A DNA stretch of 33,115 nucleotides from Coriobacteriia bacterium (GTDB taxonomy: Bacteria; Actinomycetota; Coriobacteriia; WRKU01; WQUG01): contig WRBW01000008.1 in the NCBI GenBank assembly GCA_009784345.1, positions 1-33,115 on the forward strand, written 5' to 3'. Positions 22,801-31,500 of this stretch are shown piece by piece. Below the pieces are notes generated by a model. It did not search any database and was not told the origin of the DNA. It saw only the letters and a program-made list of their open reading frames with translations. Numbering within the stretch: position 1 is the stretch's first letter; every line of letters starts with the position of its first letter. The position numbers were made by a program, and so were the translations under genes.

Positions 22801-25394
22801 ATACGCTCACACCTCACTGGACACCTCCTGCAGATGGTGGTTCTCCTATTTTGTACTACACAGTGGATGTGAAAACCGAAGCTGGGGTAGAGGTTGCCGG
22901 AAGTCCTTACACCATTCCATCAACGGGCGACACGACTTATATCTTGCCTATAACACCTCTTAACAACGGTCAATTCTATGAGGTCAATATCACGGCAACT
23001 AATGCAATGGGTACTTCACTCCCAGCTGACTATACCGTGCAATGTATTGGCAACGCTCCTGAGCCACTCTCGGCAACCGCTACCGTCATTTCTGCAAACC
23101 AAGTTACCTTGACCTGGGTACCTGGTGTAAACACCAGTGGTGTAGGAATAATAGGTTACTATTACCAAGAGTCGTCTGATGGTGGAATTACCTGGGGTAA
23201 CACTGTTTCTGCTGGAGGCAGCACTGCAACGACTGACACGATTACCGTACCCACAGGTCAAGAGCTGATTTTCAAAGTTGGTTCACGCAATTCTGCTACT
23301 TATAGCGCAGCAGCTTTAACTAATTCTGTGTTTATTGCGGTGCCTCCCACGGCTCCTACTGGAGTAACGGCGACAGTAGGACCTGATGCGGGTGCCGTGA
23401 CGGTCGACTGGACAGCACTCACGACTAACTTTGGCTCACCTCTTACCGACTATACGGTCTACTGGTCAACCGACGGCAGCAGCTGGGATGCGTCCCAAAC
23501 CGTACCCTCGACCGCTACCAGTGATGAAATCACCGGCCTGACTCCTGGCCAGGAGTATTACTTTGCCGTTACTGCCAGCAATGCCCTGGGGGAGGGCGTC
23601 CAATCTACCCCCGCGGTTACGGCGACAACGCTCGCCACGGCAGCGCAACCAACCGGTCTTTCGGGTACTCTGGGCAACAATCAGGTAGCCCTGACTTGGA
23701 ATGCGCCTGCCAGTGATGGTGGATCGACGATAACGGGCTATGATGTCTACATGTCAACTGACGGTACCAACTACAGCTTGGTTCCTGCAAGCCAGCTATC
23801 ACAGCCCTCTGCCTCGAGTCCTTCGGCAACCGTGACAGGTCTCACTAACGGCACGCCCTATTACTTCCAGGTAGTACCGGTTACTGCAGCGGGTGAAGGC
23901 GCGAGCTCTGACCCTATTAGTGTCACACCAGCTGCCGTGGCAAGCAGTGTGTCAAGCTTTGAAGCTACGGCGACCTCGCCAACAAGCATGGACTTAAGCT
24001 GGACAGCCCCTACAGATAACGGTGCGGCCATCACGTCCTACACCATTACTTATTCAAGCGATGGGGGGCTGACTTTCAGCGCACCCGTTACCGTTGCTGC
24101 CCCCGCGACCAGCACGAGCCTTACGGGGCTGACACCCGGTGCGAACTATATCATTGGTATTGTTGCCCAAAATGCAGCTGGTGGTAGTGTTGCATCGACG
24201 GTGAATGCCTCTACCTGGGCCACGCCAGCTGTGCCTGCAAACTTCTCTGCCCTCAGTGGTGACGGTCAAGTTACCCTAAACTGGCAGCCACCTACTGATA
24301 GCGGCGGTACGCCCATCACGGGTTATGAGGTCTCTGATGATGGTGGAGTCACCTGGATAGACATCCCTAGCGCTGAAGCAACGAGTTACACCTTCACGGG
24401 TTTGACCAATGGCACCAGCTACAACTTTGTCATGCGGGCCCTAAACGCTGCAGGCACCGGTGCTGAATCGACGCTTTCTGCTGCACCCAGTGCAACACCT
24501 TCAGCCCCAGGAAACGTGGGTAACTTGACGGTGACACCTGGCGACGGCGACGCGACCATTAACTGGAGCAATCCTTCTGATACTGGTGGCAGTGCCATCA
24601 CGGGCTATGTCATTACCTGGGAGCCCGGTTCTGGTCAGACAACCGTGACCGCACCTACAAATACCTACACCATACCAGGGCTTAATAATGGTACTGACTA
24701 CACCATTACGATTAGTCCCATCAACAACACGGGTGTGGGGGACTCGACAACCATTGGCGTTACCCCACAAACCAGCTATTCTGTACTGGCAGACTACGGC
24801 ACCTGGACGGGCACCGGAACTGCTTTTGCAGAGGTCGACGGACCAATCAGCGACTTCATACGTCTGGAAACCGCAGCTGGCGTGGTTGTGCCTGCGACCA
24901 ACTATGTTGTGACCGAAGGTTCGACCATCACTACCTTTAGCATTGCTTACTTGAATACTCTTGCCAACGGTACCTACCACTACAAGATGATCTTTAGTGG
25001 CGGAGCTTCCGACCTGCTGACCCTCATCATTGCCCGTCCCGCAAGCGGCGGCGGTGGTGGCAGCAACACGGGTAATGGCGGTGCCGGTGGCGGCAACAGC
25101 CGCAATGCTAACAATACGAACAATGGCACGAACAATGGCAGCAACGGCGGCAGCGGCAGCAACAGTGGGTCTGGCAGCAATAATGGCAGCATCAATACGG
25201 GTAATAACACCCACCGTACTGCTACCCGTCAGCCAGCTCAACACCCCAGTAGAATGCCAAAGACGGGCGACGACCTGTTTAACTACCTGCCCTTCATGCT
25301 GATGTCATTGGTGATTCTGGCCATCACGGCAGAAAGTATCCGCAGGACGAAGAAGCGTAACGAGCTCGAGCCACTGCCAGACGACTCTGAATAG
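19851..25394 (+). CDS. Giant cell-wall-anchored Fn3-repeat surface protein
   Basis: The 1847-aa exported protein has a signal peptide at about 1-30 (basic start, hydrophobic core, cleavage near AYAGS). A beta-rich domain occupies about 31-135. A Gly-rich repeat region at about 140-350 carries at least four GAGIGxGG/GAAIGSGG turns alternating with TI-I-GG-V/I-A strands, probably a beta-helix. Thirteen fibronectin type III domains run from about 394 to 1641, joined by VPxAP linkers with W...AP, GGSxITGY and TGLTNGTSY motifs. An X2-like module follows (about 1642-1732: TNYVVTEG...AYLNTLANGTYHYKMIFSGGAS), then a Gly/Asn/Ser linker. The end is MPKTG (1802-1806), a hydrophobic helix and RRTKKR: a sortase sorting signal with Met in place of Leu. 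An adhesin or polysaccharide-binding role is inference. It has a paralogue directly downstream. Confidence 0.88.
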   Translation: MQRHKRLIAAITLIALLPIWTLLPATAYAGSNVSYIDETGTTQTVSTTTDITTASTALGTTGTTTWYSVPAGTSVTVSSRIVVSGDVRLILMDGSTFDASQGITVSNPDSLTVYAQQGSAGSPANLGALTTDQGSTPASMAGIGGDGSASAGDPQSMAGTITLVGGRITAYGGDMGAGIGGGRDGNGGTTTIYDAIVNASGANDSTLPGAYRGAGIGGGGNGSGGTIAIHGGIVNATGGGYGGAGIGSGGSYYNQTGVAASGGTILIDGGTVTARGNDSGNGGGAGIGSGGGDSSITGTGPSGEITITASANVTAYGGSCPASYPNSAGGGAAIGSGGTLANNQPTGDASTIFIDIPTANLSVTAGSGYSNGQNGAQVGTGGGNDPSLPGMPTLPTVPTDITVISNNTTVWVKWDPTQYTGKPITAYLVSYDDANWLSVGLTQMGNIFTGLTNGSTGTIWVRAENADGMGAIQAVNITAEAQVPNYPANLAATGGTQEVTVSWDAPNTISNVPYYPPSSSDGSPDGGSPITGYNVYYSTVDWAPWTLAGTTDASTTSFDVTGLANDTEYYFYVTAENAVGEGQVPYPTVSAMTFDVPGAVATFDVHSGSGGQDIKVSWTPPATDGGTPVTDYVIYWGTDIYSWTSSATVDASTLSYDVSGLTEGQPYFFSVAAVNAAGSGPLFTPALGATPVTVPSAPQNLAASPSDSAVTLTWHAPADDGGTAILYYDLSSDGGQSWTASATADTMNYTFTGLTNGSSYDLAVRAVNAQGPSAAAPISATPLSVPSMVQNFVAQPDPPTSFDLSWAAPASDGGSAITGYVISWSDDGGSTWSAPVNLDASTTSYTATGLTDGVDYTFQISATNALGSSPVAQSSATDATAPGAVQALTATPADSSVALTWQTPADDGGSPILYYDISTDGGLSWTATTTATNYTATGLTNGTSYDLSVRAENAVEAGLISTVTTTPATVPSRVMSAIWWDSDYTLTPHWTPPADGGSPILYYTVDVKTEAGVEVAGSPYTIPSTGDTTYILPITPLNNGQFYEVNITATNAMGTSLPADYTVQCIGNAPEPLSATATVISANQVTLTWVPGVNTSGVGIIGYYYQESSDGGITWGNTVSAGGSTATTDTITVPTGQELIFKVGSRNSATYSAAALTNSVFIAVPPTAPTGVTATVGPDAGAVTVDWTALTTNFGSPLTDYTVYWSTDGSSWDASQTVPSTATSDEITGLTPGQEYYFAVTASNALGEGVQSTPAVTATTLATAAQPTGLSGTLGNNQVALTWNAPASDGGSTITGYDVYMSTDGTNYSLVPASQLSQPSASSPSATVTGLTNGTPYYFQVVPVTAAGEGASSDPISVTPAAVASSVSSFEATATSPTSMDLSWTAPTDNGAAITSYTITYSSDGGLTFSAPVTVAAPATSTSLTGLTPGANYIIGIVAQNAAGGSVASTVNASTWATPAVPANFSALSGDGQVTLNWQPPTDSGGTPITGYEVSDDGGVTWIDIPSAEATSYTFTGLTNGTSYNFVMRALNAAGTGAESTLSAAPSATPSAPGNVGNLTVTPGDGDATINWSNPSDTGGSAITGYVITWEPGSGQTTVTAPTNTYTIPGLNNGTDYTITISPINNTGVGDSTTIGVTPQTSYSVLADYGTWTGTGTAFAEVDGPISDFIRLETAAGVVVPATNYVVTEGSTITTFSIAYLNTLANGTYHYKMIFSGGASDLLTLIIARPASGGGGGSNTGNGGAGGGNSRNANNTNNGTNNGSNGGSGSNSGSGSNNGSINTGNNTHRTATRQPAQHPSRMPKTGDDLFNYLPFMLMSLVILAITAESIRRTKKRNELEPLPDDSE
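20269..20880 (+). repeat. Gly-rich beta-helix-like repeat coding region, first protein
   Basis: Repeated coding units contain GAGIGGG or GAGIGSGG, spaced roughly 30-45 residues, each followed by a strand of the TITL-GG-ITAYGG type. The matching region in the second gene lies at 25988-26590, and some stretches are nearly identical at DNA level (around 20380 and 26100). The family is not firmly recognised; a pectate-lyase-like or carbohydrate-binding beta-helix is the best guess. Confidence 0.6.
21030..24773 (+). repeat. Thirteen tandem Fn3-domain coding repeats, first protein
   Basis: About 285-bp units each encode VPxAP...V-L-W-AP--DGG--I--Y...TGLTNGT-Y-F-V-A-NA-G. Unit 2 has a Pro/Ser-rich loop expansion near 21375-21430. 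Units 7 and 8 are the most divergent: unit 7 has an unusual strand-B motif and ends in QCI, one of the protein's very few cysteines. Confidence 0.85.
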
Positions 25395-25404
25395 AGAGAT
25401 GTAC

Positions 25405-25450
25405 TTGAACACCCTCGGGTTTGGACGCACTCCGCCCGAGGGTGTTTCAA
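25405..25450 (+). terminator. Strong hairpin terminating the first Fn3 gene
   Basis: AACACCCTCGGG (25408-25419) pairs perfectly with CCCGAGGGTGTT (25435-25446) around a 15-nt loop, 14 nt after the stop codon. The tail is TTTCAAATTGTT, a weak T-run, so termination may be partial. Confidence 0.7.
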
Positions 25451-25489
25451 ATTGTTGGCACTCAGCATTTAGTCAATTTATGAAGTAAA

Positions 25490-25495
25490 TATGAT
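25490..25495 (+). promoter_or_regulatory. -10 candidate for the second Fn3 gene
   Basis: TATGAT at 25490-25495 in an AT-rich stretch, with no good -35. A small hairpin GCTATC/GATAGC (25508-25523) lies in the would-be leader. GGGGGGAT at 25550-25557 is the ribosome site for ATG 25562. The sequence GATACTGTGG near 25542 echoes the GATAATACTGTGG at the first gene's promoter. Confidence 0.35.
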
Positions 25496-25561
25496 AAAAT
25501 TATGAATGCTATCTTGGGATAGCTTATACCATCATGGGACTGATACTGTGGGGGGATCACC

Positions 25562-28500
25562 ATGAAGCGTTACCGCCAATTAATTGCACGCCTTGTCATA
25601 CTAGCCATGCTGCCCTTTTGGGGGCTGTTGCCCGTGCCTCTTGCGGCGGCGGCGACCAATGTCAACTACATAGACTATGATGGCACGACAAAGACGGCTG
25701 CGACGACGACTGATGTCACATCATCCATGAATACTTTGGGTACTTCGGGTCAGACGACCTGGTACTCGGTCACGGGTACGGTTACTAATACCAACCGCGT
25801 CACGGTGTCGGGTGACGTGCGTTTGATTCTTTTAGATAACTCGAACTATCAGCCCCAGGCTGGTATTACCGTTGCGGGTTCTGACAGTTTGACGATCTAC
25901 GCCCAGCAGTCTTCTGCGGGCAGTCCGTCTACGCTGGGTCAGATTAACATTCCGGCGGCAGGTTCAAGCACGAGCCCTCCAACGGCGATGGCAGGTATTG
26001 GTGGGGCAGGTGTGACTTCTGGTTCGACACCCACTGCCACGGGCGGAACCATCACCATTAATGGTGGACGTATTACGACCAATGGTGGCGACATGGGTGC
26101 TGGTATCGGTGGTGGCCGTGATGGTAACGGCGGAAATACAACGATTAATGACGGCATCATTAATGCTTCAGGCGCGAACTACACTCCCATGCTAGGAGGC
26201 GGTTCTTATCGCGGTGCGGGTATTGGCGGCGGCGGTAATGGAACCGGTGGCACTATTACCATCAATGGCGGAACGGTTAACGCTACGGGTGGTGGCTACG
26301 GTGGTGCGGGTATTGGTTCTGGTGGTTCATACTATTCGCCTTCGACCACACCTCCCAGTGGTGGCACGATTACTATTACGGGCGGTACGGTTAACGCCAA
26401 AGGTAACGGCAGCAGCGGTGGTGGCGGTGCCGGTATTGGTAGTGGCGGTGGCGATGCCTCTATCACGGGCACGGGTGTCAGCGGCATTATTACCATCATG
26501 GGAACGGCCAATGTGACGGCTTCTGGCGGTTCTGCTCCTTCAGGAAATGCCGGCGGTGGCGCGGCCATCGGTTCTGGTGGTAATAGTACGCAAAACCAGG
26601 CTTCTGGTTCTGCTGCGACCATTTATATGAGCATCCCAACCGCTAACCTCAGTGTGACGGCAGGTAGCGGTTCTGGAGGCGGTACGGCAGGAGCCCAGGT
26701 TGGTGCTGGTGGTATCTACCAAAGTGGTGCCCCCGCAGGCGCTTCGACCTTGCCAACGGTCCCCCAAAGCTTGCGAGCAACGCCAGGTAACGCCAGCGCA
26801 ACCTTAAGCTGGTACATCCCGCAGTATACGGGCAAGCCGATAACCAGTTATCAGGTGTCACGCGACGGGACGAACTGGACGACCGTTTCCTCTGGCCGCA
26901 GTTTTTCTTTTACCGGGCTTACCAACGGTACGACCTACACCTTACAGGTGCGCGCGGTTAATGCTGACGGCACGGGAGCTATTGCATCTACGACGGTAAC
27001 GCCGGCACCTGTTGTGCCCAGCATGCCGCAAAACCCGGCCGTAGCACCAGGACCTGGGCATGTCACGGTTAGCTGGACGGCTCCTGCTAACAATGGTGGC
27101 AGTAGCATCACGTCCTATCAGGTTTATATGTCGACTGATAATGGGGCGACCTTCACCCTTGCGGCAACCGTCAATGGTGGACAGACTAGTGCAAATATTA
27201 ATAATTTGGTCAACGGGCAGAACTATACCTTCCAGATAACAGCTTCAAATGCCGTGGGTGAAAGCATGCCGTCTTTTACCGTCACGGGTCAGCCGCAGTC
27301 TCAGCCCGGCGCGCCACAGAATCTTTCTGTGATAGCGGCAAACCAGGCCTTGCAGTTGTCGTGGACAGCTCCCTCATCTAATGGTGGCGCAGTCATCACG
27401 AGTTATCAGGTGTCCCTCGACGGCGGCACAACCTGGACTAACACCGGTTCGACTTCGACCAGTTATACCTGGACGGGGCTTACCAACGGGCAGACCTATC
27501 AGCTGACGGTTTTGGCCGTCAATACGCATGGAAATTCTCAGGCTGCGACACCCATTCCAGGGACGCCTATGACTTTCCCGACGGCACCTCAGAACTTGCA
27601 GGCGACCCTTTCGACGGCACAGACCAACATGAACTTGACCTGGACAAACCCGCTCGACAATGGGGGCAGTGCTATTACGCAGTTCTACATTCAGGTGATG
27701 GACCAAAACGGAAACATCTTGCATCAGTTTGATGCAAGTGTTCCTGCTAATCAGCTGTCGTATACGGTGACGGGGCTCACCCCAGGAACCAGCTACATCT
27801 TTAGCGTCGCAGCCATTAACCAAATAGGTACCGGACCTGCAGCAAAGACGCAACAAACGCCCATTGGCAACCCCGGACCAGTACAGAATCTGCAAACGAC
27901 CCCAGGTGATAGTCAGATGACCTTGAATTGGGGGCAACCAGCAGAAGATGGTGGCGCTGCGATACAAAACTATGTCATTTCAGTCTTTGACAGTAGCAAC
28001 ACAGCCATAGAGACCAGTATTACGCTTGATGCAAATACCTTCACCTACACCGTCACAGGACTTGCCAACGGCCAGACCTACACCTTTGATGTCTTGAGCT
28101 ACAACGGCTCCTACTACGGTAGCAATCAAATCACGGCCGTCCCTGCGACCGTTCCTGGTGCGCCCAGTAGCTTTACTGCTACCCCCAGCACAAATCAAAT
28201 CTCCCTGTCCTGGGGGGCGCCTGTAGATGGACCCACTCCGCCCGATGGTGGGTCACCGATTCTGTCTTACGAGGTTTCAGATGATGGTTGGCAGACCATC
28301 CAGACGGTACCTGCCAGCAATCCCAGCTATATTTTTAGCAACCTCGTGAATGGCACCACCTACACCTTCAAGGTGCGCGCGGTCAATGCCGTTGGTGCCG
28401 GTCCTTCGTCTACTATCACCGCAGTTCCAGCCAGTGTGCCGTCGGCTCCCCAGTATCCCAGTTATGTGCCAGGAGACGGTCAGATTACCGTTTCGTGGAC

Positions 28501-31500
28501 AACGCCGTCTGATGACGGTGGTAGCGCCATTGCCGGCTATGACTATTCTTTGGACGGCGGAGTCAGCTGGACGCAGATGACCAGCCCAACACCGCCTTTG
28601 CAGCCAACACAGCCGCCCTTTACTATTACGGGCCTGTCAAACGGCACGACCTACACCGTCGAGCTGCGTGCTTTTAATGCCAACGGGCCAGGTACTCCTT
28701 CAAGCAGCTTTGCTGCGGTGCCGCGCACGACGCCTTCTGCGCCTCAAAACCTGACGGCGACGACCAATCAGGGACCGACCATTACCTTGACCTGGGACGC
28801 ACCTGCAAGCGACGGCGGTAGCCCGATTACCGACTATGCCATCTACCAGTCGACCGACAGCGGTCAAACCTGGACGCTCAATGGCAACACGGGCAGCGGG
28901 ACCTCGACCTCTTATGACCCGACGAATCTAGACAGTGGTTCGACCTATATGTTTGCGGTCAACGCCATTAATGCACAGGGTAATGGCACGGCGGCCTACA
29001 CCGACACGATAGTGAACCCCATTCCTGCGACCGCGCCGCAAAACCTGAAAGCGACGGCGGGTAACAGTCAGATTAGTCTGAACTGGACAGCACCTGCCAG
29101 TGATGGCGGCAGCGCGATTAGTGACTATCAGTATTCTGTTGACGGAGGCAACAACTGGATCAGCATGGATACAACGGCGACGACTTTTGTCCTGACGGGG
29201 CTGACGAACGGCCTTTACCAAAACGTCATGGTGCGTGCCTACACCCTTGCAGGAGGAGGAGCCCCATCTGCTGTAGCAGGTGCCGTGCCTGCGACCGCAC
29301 CGAGTGCGGCAGTCGGCCTTGAGGCCGCGCCAGGAAATACGACGGTAACTATTAATTGGGATCCGCCCGCAAGCACGGGGGGAAACATCATCAATTGGGT
29401 TCAGGTATCTGATGACGGTGGTCAAACCTGGACTTCGGTGGCATCGGTGTATTACAACAGCTACACCTTTACAGGTCTGACCAATGGGCAGACCTATTTG
29501 TTCACGGTGCGTATGGGTAATAGTATGGGCTTCGGTCCCCAGGCCATGGCAGTTGCAGCGACTCCTGCCACGGTGCCTGATGCACCTGCGGACCTGACAG
29601 CTGTTGGCGGCGACTCTTCTGCTGCCTTGAGCTGGTCTGCTCCTGCTGATGACGGTGGGGCAGTAATTACGCAGTATACGGTCATGCAGTCTTCTGATGA
29701 AGCCAGCTGGACGGCGGTTGCGACGCTTGCAGGATCGGTGCTGAATACTACTATCACGGGTCTTAGCAACGGTTCGACCTATTACTATCAGGTGATTGCC
29801 ACCAATAGTGCTGGAAACAGCGATCCTTCAGATACCGCCAGTGTGACACCTATGACGGTGCCGACGGCACCGCAGAATCTGCTCATCAATTCTAGTAATG
29901 CCAATGTCACCTTGACCTGGGCTGCCCCTGCCAGTAATGGTGGCAGCGCCATTACCGCCTATGAAGTCTCTTTTGACGGTGGCGCCAATTGGGATACCGT
30001 TCCTAATGTGGGCGACTTTAGCTACACCTATACAGCACCGCCGCTCAACGTGGGTCAGCTTTACGCCTACACGGTGCGTGCTATCAATGTTGTAGGCGCG
30101 GGCCCTGAGGCCACACCACAAAATGCAGAAATGGTAGCGCTACCGACAGCGCCTACTAATCTGCAGGCTAGCTTTGGGGACACGACCGCAGACTTAAGCT
30201 GGTCAGCCCCTGACAGTGATGGATTCTCTCCCATAAGTGAATACCTCATCACCATGTCTTCTGACGACGGTCAGACCTGGTCTTTCGAGGCGACGGTGGC
30301 AGCAGATGCCATGAGCTATCAGGCCACGGGCCTCACGACAGGCACGAACTATGTATTTGCCGTAGCAGCCGTTAACGCCGTGGGTACTGGACCTGCAGCG
30401 CAGACTTCGGTCACGCCGGCGACGACCCCCAGTGTGCCCCAAAATGTTACGCTGATGCCGGGCAATGGGACAGTAACCCTTAGCTGGACAGCCCCAGCCA
30501 CCAATGGTGGGGCAGACATTAGTGATTATCAAGTGTCGGTTAACGGCGGCCCCTGGATGAGCCTTGAAACGACGGCAACGCAGGCGACCGTTTCGACAGA
30601 AACCACAACGGGACCTGCGCTGCAAAATGGTACGTCCTACAGCTTCTCGCTGCGTGCGATCAACAGCGTGGGTGCAGGGGCTGCGAGTGACCCCCTTTCG
30701 GCCACGCCGCGCACGGTGCCTGATGCACCTACTAATCTGAGTGCCTCCATTGGGGACTCGACCATCACCTTGACCTGGTCTGCTCCAGACAGTGATGGTG
30801 GTAGTGCGATTACTGACTATCAAGTCTCATCAGACGGTGGTTCTACCTGGACTGACGTACCCATGCCCGGAGCCTTAAGTTACAGCTTCACGGGACTGAA
30901 TAACGGACAAAACTATAATCTGGCCGTACGCGCCGTCAATGCCGCAGGCTCTGGTGCTGCTGCCACAACTTCAGCAACACCTGCGACCGTGCCAGCTGCG
31001 GTGCAATCGCTTACCCTGACCCCAGGCGACAGCCAAGTCATCGTCAGCTGGACAGCACCTGCTAGTGACGGCGGGTCAGCTATTACTTCCTACATCGTTT
31101 CCTACCGCGTTGCGGGCACGTCAACGTGGCTTGATTGGACGCCCTCCGCCAGCGCTGCTACTTTCAGTCAGACGGTCACAGGGCTGGACAACGGCACGAG
31201 CTATGAGTTCACCGTTGTCGCCTTTAACGCTCAAGGGCCCGGCGCGATGTTCTTGCCGCCGCGCGCGGCTACGCCGGCTGCCGTGCCAGATGCACCCGTC
31301 GCACTGACTTCTGCGCCGTCAAACCAGGCGGTCACCTTGACTTGGGAAACACCGGCAAGTAACGGTGCGACCATCACGGCCTACCAGATATCGAACAACA
31401 ACGGGACTTCATGGACGACCATCGACGCCACCTCGACGCCGAGCTTTGTTTTCACCGGGCTGACCAACGGCACCAGCTACACCTTTGACGTCCGCGCCGT

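Noticed and set aside
24501-25244. A 247-codon minus-strand open frame opposite the first Fn3 gene, and many similar ones opposite both Fn3 genes
   Set aside because: They are low-complexity mirror frames of Gly/Thr/Ala-rich coding repeats, without ribosome sites or family motifs.
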